This document shows positions 35,124-45,558 of a DNA stretch of 64,000 nucleotides, one piece after another. The stretch comes from Mycobacterium sp. DL (GTDB lineage Bacteria > Actinomycetota > Actinomycetes > Mycobacteriales > Mycobacteriaceae), in contig NZ_CP155796.1 of assembly GCF_039729195.1 (NCBI RefSeq), positions 186,001-250,000 of the forward strand, in the 5' to 3' direction. Each line of letters opens with the position of its first letter. The first letter of the stretch is position 1. Made by a program: the position numbers and the translations under genes. The notes under the pieces were generated by a model. That model had not been told where the DNA came from. It saw nothing but the letters and a program-made list of their open reading frames with translations, and did not search any database.

Positions 35124-36311
35124 CTAGGCGGGTGTGAGCTCGAGGGGGAGCCGCTCGTAGCGGTGAATGATGTTGTTGACGGCCCAGGTTGGTTCTCCCG
35201 CGAGAGCGATGGTCCCGACGCGGGCAACCATTTCGCGCAGGATCGCCTGGGTTTCCAGTCGCGCCAGACCCTGACCCGCACACCCGTGGGTGCCGTATCC
35301 GAAGCCCAGATGGCGGTTGACATCGCGGGTGATGTCGAAGACGTCGGGTTCGTCCCACTCACGTTCGTCGCGGTTGGCGGAGGCGTAGATGACCAGTACC
35401 CGCGACCTTGACGGAATGGAGAATCCGGCGATCTCGCTGTCGGAGAGGACCTTCCGACTGAAGGCACGCAGAGGGGACTCCAGACGAACCACTTCGTTGA
35501 CCGCATTGGGGATCAGCTCAGGATTGTCCCTGAGGGCGCGCCACTGCGCGGGATGGGTGGCAAACAGGTGCAGCGCCGAGCTGATGGCGCTGATCGTGGT
35601 GTCCAGCGACGGAGCCAAGTAGTCGATCATCAGGGCCGGACACTCTGACAGCGCAACCTTTCCCTCGTCTGCGGCGCGAAGCACGTCGTCGCCCATGCTG
35701 CCCGGCGACACGCTGCGGTCGCGGACGACTCGTCGCGAGAACCGCAGCATGGCCAGGGTCGCCGGCATCGTGCGCAGTGCTTGCCGATTCAGTGGTCCCA
35801 GCGCATCGAATGTGGCTCCCGCCCATGGGATGAGGTTCTCGCGCCCCGCTTCAGGCCAGCCGACCAGGTCGGGTACCACGCGTAGGGGCAGCGCGGTCGC
35901 GAGATCGCGCACGCCATCGACGTCGGGCCGTTTCAGCGCAGCGTCGACGACCGCGGCGGCCTGGCGCTCGACCGCGTCGGACATGCTGCGCAACGCTTTC
36001 GGAGTGAGGCGGTGAGCGAGCAGCTTGCGGCGCCGATCATGGTCCTCACCGTCGCTGTTGAGTGTGGTGCCCCGCGAGAGTCTATTGGCCAGCGGGTTGA
36101 GGGCGACGCCATCACCGGAGATGAACCGTGCATGGTCCCGGAGTACCGCTTTGCACTCCGCATAGCGCGGCAGTGCATAGGCCCGGTGCCGAGGCAGCCA
36201 TACCACTGGGCCGAGTTGGCGCAGACGGGTGTAGTGCGGGTACGGATCCCGGATTGCGCTGTGCGAGTAAATGTCCCGTCGGTATACGGGCGCGTGCGCG
36301 GCGTTTCGCAT
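35124..36311 (-). CDS. Cytochrome P450
   Basis: A 395-aa cytochrome P450. The heme-thiolate loop FGYGTHGCAGQGLARLE has Cys at about residue 344. The I-helix motif APSLDTT (233-239) lacks the usual first Gly but keeps the oxygen-activating Asp-Thr. The K-helix ExxR is EVVR (273-276). It resembles the bacterial class I P450s that hydroxylate or demethylate aromatic compounds. The ATG at 36311 is preferred over a GTG three codons upstream because AAAGGG sits 8 nt before it. It forms an operon with the ferredoxin and has a copy of the TetR operator motif about 120 bp upstream. Confidence 0.88.
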   Translation of the reverse strand: MRNAAHAPVYRRDIYSHSAIRDPYPHYTRLRQLGPVVWLPRHRAYALPRYAECKAVLRDHARFISGDGVALNPLANRLSRGTTLNSDGEDHDRRRKLLAHRLTPKALRSMSDAVERQAAAVVDAALKRPDVDGVRDLATALPLRVVPDLVGWPEAGRENLIPWAGATFDALGPLNRQALRTMPATLAMLRFSRRVVRDRSVSPGSMGDDVLRAADEGKVALSECPALMIDYLAPSLDTTISAISSALHLFATHPAQWRALRDNPELIPNAVNEVVRLESPLRAFSRKVLSDSEIAGFSIPSRSRVLVIYASANRDEREWDEPDVFDITRDVNRHLGFGYGTHGCAGQGLARLETQAILREMVARVGTIALAGEPTWAVNNIIHRYERLPLELTPA

Positions 36312-36433
36312 AACGGTCACCCTTTCGAACGGCGAAGTGTGGGTCGGCGGCGCCTACCGTGGCGAGATCACGGCATCCCTTCCCGGACGGGGCGGTTCCA
36401 TCCGGCCTGCTGACGGCTAGTGAAGCACGCAAA

Positions 36434-36447
36434 TGATGAAATCGTCA
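36434..36447. promoter_or_regulatory. Predicted TetR operator, copy 3 (TGATGAAATCGTCA)
   Basis: Identical over 14 bp to copy 1. It lies in the 224-bp divergent gap, about 123 bp upstream of the P450 start and 89 bp before the fructosamine-kinase-like gene. It suggests the P450-ferredoxin pair belongs to the same regulon as the dioxygenase operon. Confidence 0.65.
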
Positions 36448-36535
36448 ACCATGACACTTTCTGGCATGATTCGTGTACGAGGTGCCGCGGAGACAACCTG
36501 CGGCGCGTCTGGTGTTGCTCCGTAGGCTGGGTGTG

Positions 36536-37306
36536 ATGAACTTCGTCAAGCGCAACCGGTCAGCACCGGAGGGGTTCTTCGCCGCGGAAGCCGCGGGACT
36601 GCAATGGCTTTCCGAGGCTCGCGACGGCGTGCCGTGCGCGCGCGTGATCGCCGTCGACGATCAGTCGCTGACCCTCGAGCGGCTGACCACGAGCCCCCCG
36701 AGCGCCGCGGCGGCCCACGAGTTCGGCGCTCGACTGGCGCGCACCCACGCCGCCGGTGCCGACGGTTTCGGCTCGGCGCCCTCGGGTTGGGGAGGGCCGG
36801 GCTTCTTCGGGCCGCTGCACCGGCCGCTGCCGATGTCCTACAGCCGCGGTGACTCCTGGGGTGCGTACTACGCCGCGCACCGGCTGGCCCCGATGGTCAC
36901 CGCCGCAGCGCCGCTCCTCGACGGCGACACTCGCAGTGCTGTCGATGCCGTGATCAATCGTTGTGATGCAGGAGAATTCGACGATGCCGATGTCCCGTGT
37001 CGACTTCACGGGGACTTGTGGAGCGGCAATGTCATGTGGACCCCGAGGGGCGTCGTCCTGGTCGACCCCGCCGCCCACGGCGGACACCGCGAGACCGACC
37101 TCGCGATGCTCGCGCTGTTCGGCTGCCCGCATCTGGACGCGGTGATCGACGGGTATCAGGCGCAGCACCCGTTGCGCGCCGGCTGGCATGCGCGGGTCGG
37201 GCTGCACCAGTTGTTTCCGTTACTTGCCCACGTGGTGCTCTTCGGTGCGGGCTATGTGGGGCAGACGCGGGCGGCCGCCGTGGGAGCGCTTGCCGGGCTC
37301 AGTTGA
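36536..37306 (+). CDS. Fructosamine kinase / aminoglycoside phosphotransferase family protein
   Basis: A 256-aa small-molecule kinase of the fructosamine-3-kinase group. The catalytic loop CRLHGDLWSGNVMW (about residues 160-173) has the family HGDLWxGN, and the metal-binding Asp is in VVLVDPAAHGGHRETDLAM. The substrate could be a ketosamine, ribulosamine or small alcohol. The ATG at 36536 (MNFVKRNRSA) gives the usual family length; a longer frame starts at 36473 without better evidence. It ends convergently, overlapping the phosphodiester glycosidase gene by 8 bp. A role in the aromatic cluster is not evident. Confidence 0.8.
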   Translation: MNFVKRNRSAPEGFFAAEAAGLQWLSEARDGVPCARVIAVDDQSLTLERLTTSPPSAAAAHEFGARLARTHAAGADGFGSAPSGWGGPGFFGPLHRPLPMSYSRGDSWGAYYAAHRLAPMVTAAAPLLDGDTRSAVDAVINRCDAGEFDDADVPCRLHGDLWSGNVMWTPRGVVLVDPAAHGGHRETDLAMLALFGCPHLDAVIDGYQAQHPLRAGWHARVGLHQLFPLLAHVVLFGAGYVGQTRAAAVGALAGLS

Positions 37307-38390
37307 AGCCGAGCCAGGCCGGCTGGGCGCGTTCGCGGGAGTCGCACAGCACGGCCATCGTGTCGCACGAACCGCGCGGCGCCCCCGCTCCGGCCCACAT
37401 GCCGCCGGTGTCGCGGCGCAGCACGATCGCCGACGATCCGCCGCCGTCCAGAAGCACGGCGGTGTCACTGCCCAAGCCGCGGAACAGGTCCTGGATCTGG
37501 TCGGGTGTGTAGTTGCCGCCCTGGAAGACGAACATCTCGTCGCGGTCCCTGGCGTAGGCGATCGCGGTGCGTGCCGCGCTCGGCCCCGGGTCGTTGAGCT
37601 GGCCGGTGTCACCCGGCGCCAGCAGGCCGAGACCGGCGACCGCGACGAACCTGGTGCCCTTGTCGATCAGATCCTGGATGACCGGGGACGCGGCGTCGAA
37701 GTCGTCGGTGCTCTTCGGCGATACGACATACGGCGCCCCGGCCACCGGCATGATCATCGTCGTGAGCGCGGTCCAGGTCTCGTTCCCACCCGACAGCCCC
37801 TGCTTGCCCGCGTAGGCGAGTGTGCCGGTCACGGCGGTGTTGGTGCGTCCCAGTCCTCGGGTGTTGTCGACGTAGGCGCCCAGCGGTGAACTGCAGCCCG
37901 TCGACTTCCACGACCCGCCCTGCTGGCCGCGGACGTCGAAGAAGTTGGCGTTGATCGCGATCGTGGGTTGGCCCAGCGCCTGCCATGCCTGCAGCGGGGG
38001 GTAGATCTCCGAGGCCTGCCACAGCCCCTCGCCGGTTCGTGCGCGCGGATCACGCTCGCAGCGGGCCTGATAGCCGGTGTGCGAGTCGGCGAGCAGTCGC
38101 GGGGCCAATCGTTCGGAGGCCGCCTTGATGATCATCAGCCGGCCGCCGTTGTTCATCTCGTACCAGGAACCCCCGGCATTGAGCATCGGGGCGGGGAATC
38201 CGCTGCCGAAGTTGTAGACGAGGTAGGAGCCGCGGGTGTTCGCGATCGCGGACGCCAGGAGTTCGCGCGCTCCGTCCGCCGACGCGACGGGAGCGCTCAC
38301 GGAGGTCGCGAGCACGGCGCAGGCCATGACCGCGGAAACCGCGCGGGCGCGTGGGGTGACGCGTCGGAGGTTTGCGACGGGAGTCGGCAC
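37299..38390 (-). CDS. Secreted phosphodiester glycosidase (NAGPA domain) family protein
   Basis: A 363-aa exported protein. The signal peptide is basic then hydrophobic and ends near VSAPVASADG (about residue 38). The NAGPA domain carries the metal/active-site elements INANFFDVRGQ (about 145) and AVLLDGGGSSAIVL (about 315), the most conserved motifs of the family. Six Cys residues, two of them in the tail (GSCDTMAVLC), may form disulfides. Relatives cleave GlcNAc-phosphodiesters or act in cell-wall glycan metabolism. The mycobacterial substrate is unknown. Confidence 0.82.
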   Translation of the reverse strand: MPTPVANLRRVTPRARAVSAVMACAVLATSVSAPVASADGARELLASAIANTRGSYLVYNFGSGFPAPMLNAGGSWYEMNNGGRLMIIKAASERLAPRLLADSHTGYQARCERDPRARTGEGLWQASEIYPPLQAWQALGQPTIAINANFFDVRGQQGGSWKSTGCSSPLGAYVDNTRGLGRTNTAVTGTLAYAGKQGLSGGNETWTALTTMIMPVAGAPYVVSPKSTDDFDAASPVIQDLIDKGTRFVAVAGLGLLAPGDTGQLNDPGPSAARTAIAYARDRDEMFVFQGGNYTPDQIQDLFRGLGSDTAVLLDGGGSSAIVLRRDTGGMWAGAGAPRGSCDTMAVLCDSRERAQPAWLGFN

Positions 38391-38455
38391 CGGCGGCTCC
38401 TCACGGACGATGGGCGGCCGACGGAGATCGGCTAGTTAACAATAAGCCCAGTAGA

Positions 38456-38482
38456 ACCACTGTCAACTTTCGTCACAGTGGT
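38456..38482. promoter_or_regulatory. Inverted repeat ACCACTGT-N11-ACAGTGGT
   Basis: Perfect 8-bp arms at 38456-38463 and 38475-38482 in the AT-richer divergent gap between the phosphodiester glycosidase and the START-like gene. The geometry suits a dimeric repressor. No regulator is encoded next to it. Confidence 0.45.
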
Positions 38483-38596
38483 ATCACGTTCTGATTTCGG
38501 GCGGGTCGCTGCGACGTTTGCTGACGAGCGGGTGAAAAGCTGATGACGTCAGTACCGTCGAGAGTGAGGATGTTGCGAGATGGGTATCCCGTGACG

Positions 38597-39040
38597 ATGG
38601 CAACCGTTTCACGCAAGTTCAACGTCAGCCCGCCGCCACGCGTCGTGGTCGACTACCTGAAGGACTTCGCAAACGCCGAGAAGTGGGACCCCGGAACCCG
38701 CAGTTGTGAGCGGGTCGGTACCGGCCCGGTCGCTGAGGGCTCCTATTGGCACAACGTGTCGAAGCTCTTCGGGGTGACCGCAGAGCACACCTTCAAGCTC
38801 GAGGAGCTCTCGGACCACAAAGTGGTCTTCATCGGCGAGAACAAGTCGTCGACGGCGGTCGACACCATCACCGTCGAAGCCGACGGCGCCGGATCGGTGA
38901 TCACCTACGAAGCCGAGCTGGAGATGTACGGCGCGGCCAAATTGCTCAACCCCGTGATGAAGCGGGCGTTCGAGAAGCGGGCCGGGGACACCGAGAAGCA
39001 GATGACCACCGTGCTGAACCGGCTGGCGGAATCCGCTTAG
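38597..39040 (+). CDS. SRPBCC (START-like) family protein
   Basis: A 147-aa helix-grip protein. It begins VSRKFNVSPPPRVVVDYLKDFANAEKWDPGTRS, here broken over the first strand and the DFANAEKWDPGT motif that is typical of the group. It has the GSYWHN strand and a long C-terminal helix (MKRAFEKRAGDTEKQMTTVLNRL). Members bind hydrophobic ligands or act as small hydrolases or cyclases. The ATG at 38597 is chosen because the protein then starts at the first strand; a GTG two codons upstream is an alternative. The stop overlaps the next convergent gene by 3 bp. Confidence 0.75.
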   Translation: MATVSRKFNVSPPPRVVVDYLKDFANAEKWDPGTRSCERVGTGPVAEGSYWHNVSKLFGVTAEHTFKLEELSDHKVVFIGENKSSTAVDTITVEADGAGSVITYEAELEMYGAAKLLNPVMKRAFEKRAGDTEKQMTTVLNRLAESA

Positions 39041-40365
39041 CCGGGCGGAGCGAGCCGGTAGATGGCGTCGGCGTCGTCGTCGGTGATGTAGACCGCGCCG
39101 TCGGGTCCGGCGACCGCGTCGACGGGCCGCCCCCACCGTGACCCGTCGTCGGCCTGGAAGCCGCCGACGAGTGTCTGCTGATCGCCCAGTCCGCCGTCGC
39201 GCCACGGGTAGAACGACACCTCCGGCGCCCGCGGAGGCTGCCTGTTCCAGGATCCGTGGATCCCGACCAGTGCCCCGGTCGAGTACGGCTCGGGCAGGTT
39301 GCCGTCGACGAAGCTCAGGCCGAGTGGCGCCGAGTGCGCCCCGAAACTCTGCTCCACCGGCGGCAACGACGCGCAGTCCATCAGGTCACCGTCGGGGTTG
39401 GTCTGCACGTCCCGGATGAACGGCATGTCGGCCGGACCGCCGTCGGAATTGCAGTAGGGCCAACCTAATTCGCGACCGGGAGTCAACTTCGCCAGTTGTT
39501 CGGGCGGATGGTCGTCGACGTAATCGGGGATGACCGCGCCGTAGTCAGGGCCGGGTTCGGGAAACGCGACGTTGTCGCGCCCGTTGTTCGCCGTCCAGAC
39601 CGCGCCGTCGGGGGCCACGGCGAGTCCGGTGCCGTTGCGTACACCGGTCGCGAATGGTGTGGCCGGTCCGCCGCCCGGCGGTACCCGCATGATCGTCGCT
39701 CGCGGCGGATCGGCGGTGCGGTCTTCGGCCGAGATGTTTCCCGTCGACCCGATGGAGAAGTACACCGCGCCGTCCGGACCGACCGTCACACTCTTCAGGG
39801 CGTGCGAGTAGGCACCGCGCAATTCGGGGCTGCGTCCGTCCGGGAGGTCGCCCGCGACGATCCTCGGGTTGGTCGCCGCGCCGTCGGCGTAGTCGTAGGC
39901 GTCGATCTGATCACTCTGTGCCACATAGAGAGTCGAGCCCGCGAAGGCCAGGCCATGCGGTTGGTCGAGGTTGTCGAGGAGCACCGATTCCTCGGGCGCC
40001 CCGTCTTCCGCAGGTGCGAAGCGGAGCACTCGGCCCGCGCTCGGGATCGACACCAGCAGATCGCCGTCGGGTGTCCAGACCGCCAGTCGCGGTTTGGAGG
40101 TCCGTGCCCATACCGACAGCGTCCACCCCTGGGGAACCTCGGCCTGGCGCGCCTCGTCGAACGGCGCGTCGGCGAGGTCGGGTTCGACCCCGACCGTCAC
40201 CGTCGAGGTCCCGGTCGCCGGAGTTACTGCCGGCGGCGCGGCCGACGGCGTCGTGGTCGGTGCCGGTGTCGTCGTGGGTGCTTCCGTGGTGGTGGTGCAG
40301 CCCGCGAGCAGCGCCATTCCCAGCAGGACTGCTCCGGTTCGCTTATGCCGCAGCGAGTGTCGCAT
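39037..40365 (-). CDS. PQQ-dependent sugar dehydrogenase-type lipoprotein (sorbosone dehydrogenase family)
   Basis: A 442-aa exported lipoprotein. The signal ends in the lipobox LLAGC (Cys about residue 23), followed by a Thr/Pro-rich linker to about residue 55. The rest is a six-bladed beta-propeller of the soluble glucose/sorbosone dehydrogenase type. Recognisable blades include LLVSIPSAGRVLRF, HSAPLGLSFVDG and the C-terminal PVDAVAGPDGAVYITDDDADAIYRL. PQQ dependence is inferred from the family. The ATG overlaps the pirin gene's end by 23 bp, so it is probably translated with pirin. Confidence 0.8.
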   Translation of the reverse strand: MRHSLRHKRTGAVLLGMALLAGCTTTTEAPTTTPAPTTTPSAAPPAVTPATGTSTVTVGVEPDLADAPFDEARQAEVPQGWTLSVWARTSKPRLAVWTPDGDLLVSIPSAGRVLRFAPAEDGAPEESVLLDNLDQPHGLAFAGSTLYVAQSDQIDAYDYADGAATNPRIVAGDLPDGRSPELRGAYSHALKSVTVGPDGAVYFSIGSTGNISAEDRTADPPRATIMRVPPGGGPATPFATGVRNGTGLAVAPDGAVWTANNGRDNVAFPEPGPDYGAVIPDYVDDHPPEQLAKLTPGRELGWPYCNSDGGPADMPFIRDVQTNPDGDLMDCASLPPVEQSFGAHSAPLGLSFVDGNLPEPYSTGALVGIHGSWNRQPPRAPEVSFYPWRDGGLGDQQTLVGGFQADDGSRWGRPVDAVAGPDGAVYITDDDADAIYRLAPPG

Positions 40366-41110
40366 GCATCTCCCAGACGAGGACTTCGGAGGGTTGGGTT
40401 GCGGTGACGCGCTGGCCGCCGGTTGCGGTGAACCGCACCGCGTCTCCCTCGTGCAGCGGGCCGGCGCCCTCGAGGACGACCTCGCCCCGCGGCACGAACA
40501 GGTGCAGATACGGAGCTTCGGGTAGTTCGATGCTCTGGCCCGGCTGCAGGCGCGCGCCGTGCAGCGCCGCGTAGCGATTGCTGATCGTGATGGCGGCAGC
40601 GTCACTGTGCTCGGGCATGCCCGAGGCGATCGGCACCAGACCGCCTTGCAGCAGTGCGTCGTCGATCTCGAGCTGCTGGTAGCCGGGTGTGATGCCCGAT
40701 TCGTCGGGCACCACCCACATCTGGACAAAATGCACCGGCTCGCTGTGGGATTGCTGCCCGGTCAGGGTCCAGGAGTCGTTCTTCTCGGAGTGCAGGATGC
40801 CTTTGCCAGCGGACATGCGTTGCGCCAAACCCGGGTAGATGACGCCGGAGTGGCCGGTGGAGTCCTGATGTACCAGCGAGCCCTGCATCACCCAGGTCAC
40901 GATCTCCATGTCCCGGTGCGGATGGGTGTCGAAACCCGTGCCCGGCTCAACGCGGTCGTCGTTGTTGACCAAAAGCAGTCCGTGGTGGGTGTTCTCGGGC
41001 TCATAATGGCTGCCGAACGAGAACGAATGCTTGGAGTCCAGCCAGGCGATCTCGGTCTTTGCGCGGTCGTCGGCGCGCCGGATGTCGACGATGGACTGAG
41101 CACTGGTCAT
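40343..41110 (-). CDS. Pirin family protein (Rv0181c-like)
   Basis: A 255-aa bicupin. The N-terminal cupin has the pirin metal ligands in FDTHPHRDMEIVTWV (His-x-His, about residues 60-65) and the later MSAGKGILHSEKN (His and Glu). The C-terminal cupin is degenerate. Pirins bind Fe and some have quercetin 2,3-dioxygenase activity. The ATG at 41110 has GAGGAG 8 nt upstream and is preferred over a GTG three codons earlier. It is divergent from a MarR regulator, a common arrangement for redox-responsive pirin control. Confidence 0.88.
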   Translation of the reverse strand: MTSAQSIVDIRRADDRAKTEIAWLDSKHSFSFGSHYEPENTHHGLLLVNNDDRVEPGTGFDTHPHRDMEIVTWVMQGSLVHQDSTGHSGVIYPGLAQRMSAGKGILHSEKNDSWTLTGQQSHSEPVHFVQMWVVPDESGITPGYQQLEIDDALLQGGLVPIASGMPEHSDAAAITISNRYAALHGARLQPGQSIELPEAPYLHLFVPRGEVVLEGAGPLHEGDAVRFTATGGQRVTATQPSEVLVWEMHATLAAA

Positions 41111-41171
41111 CACGTTCACTCCTCGGGAGTCTGTGTCAGCCTAGGTGGCCGTCCTGCACCCGACAACATGT

Positions 41172-41183
41172 ATGACACGTCAT
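41172..41183. promoter_or_regulatory. Candidate MarR operator between pirin and marR
   Basis: ATGAC-AC-GTCAT is a 12-bp dyad flanked on both sides by ACATGT/CATGTA blocks. It lies 22 bp upstream of the marR start and about 60 bp upstream of pirin, placing it over the divergent promoters. MarR proteins often bind such sites and repress both genes. Confidence 0.55.
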
Positions 41184-41205
41184 GTATTCCGGTAGGGTGA
41201 TTGCC

Positions 41206-41676
41206 ATGGAATGGCTCAGCGACGAGCAGCAGCGGATCTGGCGCAACTACCTGGCGATGACCGGCAGGCTGCAGACCGCGATGCACCGTCAGCTGCAACA
41301 GGACTGTGAGCTCTCGCTGTCCGACTACGACGTCCTGGTCGCGTTGTCGGAGCGGGGCCCGATGCGGGTCAACGAGCTCGGTGATCTGATCGGGTGGGAG
41401 CAGAGCCGGGTGTCGCACCAGCTGCGCCGGATGCGCGGACGTGGTCTGCTGAACCGCGAAGGACACGACGACGACCGCCGGGGCGCGACCGTGACCATCA
41501 CCGACGCCGGTCGATCCGCACTCGAGACGGCCGCGCCCGGGCACGTGGAACTGGTGCGGACCGCGGTCTTCGACGGCCTGTCCGACGCGCAGCTGCGGGC
41601 TTTCGGCTCCGCGATCGACACGGTGCTGGCCAGGATCAAGACCGGGAAACCGGCGTCTCGACCGCAGACCGACTGA
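41206..41676 (+). CDS. MarR family transcriptional regulator
   Basis: A 156-aa winged-helix regulator. The conserved core reads SDYDVLVALSERGPMRVNELGDLIG, continued by the recognition helix WEQSRVSHQLRRM, with the wing at EGHDDDRRGATVTITDAG. The ATG at 41206 is preceded by GTAGGG; an earlier ATG at 41182 would start in the candidate operator. It is divergent from pirin. A redox-active cysteine is present in the N-terminal helices (QQDCELSLSD), so it may sense oxidants or phenolic compounds, but this is inference. Confidence 0.85.
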   Translation: MEWLSDEQQRIWRNYLAMTGRLQTAMHRQLQQDCELSLSDYDVLVALSERGPMRVNELGDLIGWEQSRVSHQLRRMRGRGLLNREGHDDDRRGATVTITDAGRSALETAAPGHVELVRTAVFDGLSDAQLRAFGSAIDTVLARIKTGKPASRPQTD

Positions 41677-41683
41677 GCGGCCC

Positions 41684-42676
41684 TCACAGCGTCGCGGGTA
41701 GCCCGAACTTCGCGAAGAACCCCGTCTCCTTGAACGCCACCACATGGGCGATACCGGCGGCACGCACATCGAGCACGTGCAGCTGGAACGCCTCGTGCAC
41801 GCCGGTCTGCGGGTTCAGCAAGTAGAGCGCGGCAGCCGGCTGACCGTTGGCGGTGGTGACCAGGAAGCGCATGTCGCCGGCCTTCTCGGCGGGGCAGTGG
41901 GTCTGCGACAGCGTGACGATGTTGCGGGGGCCCTGGTACCAGCCGTCGAACGGCGGCATCTCCCATACGGCGTCGGCGGTGAACAGCTCCACCAGCTCGT
42001 CCATGTTGTAGTTCTCGAACGCCGAGATGTACTTGCCCAGCAGGTCCGCGGCCTCCGCGGAATCCGGCGGTGCGGGCCGATCGTCGAGATGGGGCTGCAC
42101 CTCGTCGAGTTGCGCGCGGGCCCGCTGCAACAGGCTGTTGACCGCTGCGGTCGAGACGCCCACGGCCTCGCCCACCTCGGCGGCCTTCCACTGCAACACC
42201 TCGCGCAGGACGAGCACGGCGCGCTGGCGCGGGGGCAGGTGCTGGAGTGCCGCGACGAACGCCAGCCGGACCGACTCGCGGGACTCGGCGATCACCGAGG
42301 GATCCGACGGGTCCTCCCGCGGGGTGTCGGGCAGGGGCTCCAACCAGGGGATCTCATCGTGCGCGGCGATGTCGGCGGTCGGATCGGAGGCCGGCGCGCC
42401 CAGGCCGGTCGGCAGCGGACGCCGCTTGCGCCCGTCCAGCGCCGTCAGGCAGGTATTCGTGGCGATTCGGTACAGCCACGTCCGTACCGACGATTTGCCC
42501 TGGAACCCCTGGTACGACTTCCAGGCGCGGAGATAGGTTTCCTGAACCAGGTCCTCGGCGTCGTGCAGGGAACCGGTCATCCGGTAGCAGTGCGCGAGCA
42601 ACTCCCGCCGGTACCGCTGCGCGTCGGCGAGGAACGCGTCTTCGGCACTGCTGCCGTCGAGGGCCAACACAGTCAC
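41684..42676 (-). CDS. sigG: ECF sigma factor SigG with SnoaL-like C-terminal domain
   Basis: A 330-aa extracytoplasmic-function sigma factor. Region 2 contains RELLAHCYRMTGSLHDAEDLVQETYLRAWK (about residues 23-52, in adjoining parts). Region 4 contains HLPPRQRAVLVLREVLQWKAAEVGEAVGVS (about 150-180). A SnoaL/NTF2-like domain follows to the end, as in SigG-type factors. The frame remains open to 42796, but that would overlap the divergent lipase gene. The GTG at 42676 is the likelier start. Position between pirin and the lipase matches sigG (Rv0182c), which is induced by DNA damage in M. tuberculosis. Confidence 0.85.
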   Translation of the reverse strand: MTVLALDGSSAEDAFLADAQRYRRELLAHCYRMTGSLHDAEDLVQETYLRAWKSYQGFQGKSSVRTWLYRIATNTCLTALDGRKRRPLPTGLGAPASDPTADIAAHDEIPWLEPLPDTPREDPSDPSVIAESRESVRLAFVAALQHLPPRQRAVLVLREVLQWKAAEVGEAVGVSTAAVNSLLQRARAQLDEVQPHLDDRPAPPDSAEAADLLGKYISAFENYNMDELVELFTADAVWEMPPFDGWYQGPRNIVTLSQTHCPAEKAGDMRFLVTTANGQPAAALYLLNPQTGVHEAFQLHVLDVRAAGIAHVVAFKETGFFAKFGLPATL

Positions 42677-42749
42677 GTCCGGAAGTTTACGCAGTGGCCC
42701 TGACAACAACAGAGTCGTCGCAGCCGAGGTGTGCCACGCCGCCCGATAG

Positions 42750-44587
<1,838 letters not shown>

Positions 44588-44615
44588 CCGGCGGCTGCGG
44601 GCTAGACTCGCCGAG

Positions 44616-45548
44616 ATGACCAGAGCGGTGGTGGCGCAGAGCTACGGCGGGCCCGAAGTCCTTGCGATACAGGACATCGTCCTCCCCGCGCCGGGTGCAG
44701 GCCAGGTGCTGCTCGACGTGCGCGCCTCGGGTGCCAACCCGGTCGACTACAAGCTGTACAGCGGCGCGATGGGCAGCGACCCGGGCGCACTGCCCATGCC
44801 GGTGGGCATGGAGGTTTCCGGGGTGGTCGTGGCGACCGGCTCCGGTGCGCAGGGCTACACCGGTGCGCTCGCCGTCGGCGACGAGGTGATCGCCACCGAT
44901 GTCCGCGGTGGTTACGCCGAGCAGGTCCTCGTCGACGGTGAAAACGTCGGGCACAAGCCGGCCGCACTGAGCTTCGAGCAGGCCGCCGGGCTGATCCTGG
45001 TCGGCGGCACGGCCTGGCACCTGTTGATGAAAACGGATGTGGGGACAGGCGATACCGTGCTGATCCACGGCGCGAGTGGCGGTGTGGGGCTGATGGCGGT
45101 GCAACTCGCCGTGGCGCGCGGCGCCGTTGTGATCGCCACCGCGAGTCCTTCCCGCCACGATCAGCTGCGCGGATACGGTGCACACCCGGTCGCCTACGGG
45201 CCCGGACTGCTCGACCGGGTACGGGCCATCGGACCCGTGGACGCGGCACTGGACCTGGCGGGGACCGATGAGGCCCTCGACACCTCGGTCGAGTTGGTGG
45301 CCGACCGCGGCCGGATCGCCACGATCGTCGGCTTCGGCAGGGCCGCTGAACTGGGGATCGCTGCGCTGACCGGCGCGGACGGGGGCCAGCAGATCCGTGA
45401 CGCCGCCCGGCCGAAGCTGCTCGAGCTGGCCGCCGAGGGGAAGCTGGAAGTGACCGTGGACAAGGTGTTTTCGCTCGGGGAGGCGGCAGCGGCGCATCGG
45501 TATCTGCAGGCCGGCCACACCCGCGGAAAAGTCGTACTGGTCCCCTAA
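44616..45548 (+). CDS. Quinone oxidoreductase-like NADPH-dependent reductase
   Basis: A 310-aa medium-chain reductase without the zinc-binding cysteines. The N-terminal domain has SYGGPEVL and PVGMEVSGVV. The NADPH-binding domain has LIHGASGGVGLMAVQLA (about residues 145-161), and the end has HRYLQAGHTRGKVVL. Such enzymes reduce quinones or enones. The ATG at 44616 is chosen because it is the usual start MTRAVV; the frame upstream overlaps the previous gene. Substrate unknown. Confidence 0.85.
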   Translation: MTRAVVAQSYGGPEVLAIQDIVLPAPGAGQVLLDVRASGANPVDYKLYSGAMGSDPGALPMPVGMEVSGVVVATGSGAQGYTGALAVGDEVIATDVRGGYAEQVLVDGENVGHKPAALSFEQAAGLILVGGTAWHLLMKTDVGTGDTVLIHGASGGVGLMAVQLAVARGAVVIATASPSRHDQLRGYGAHPVAYGPGLLDRVRAIGPVDAALDLAGTDEALDTSVELVADRGRIATIVGFGRAAELGIAALTGADGGQQIRDAARPKLLELAAEGKLEVTVDKVFSLGEAAAAHRYLQAGHTRGKVVLVP

Positions 45549-45558
45549 CCTCGCGAAC

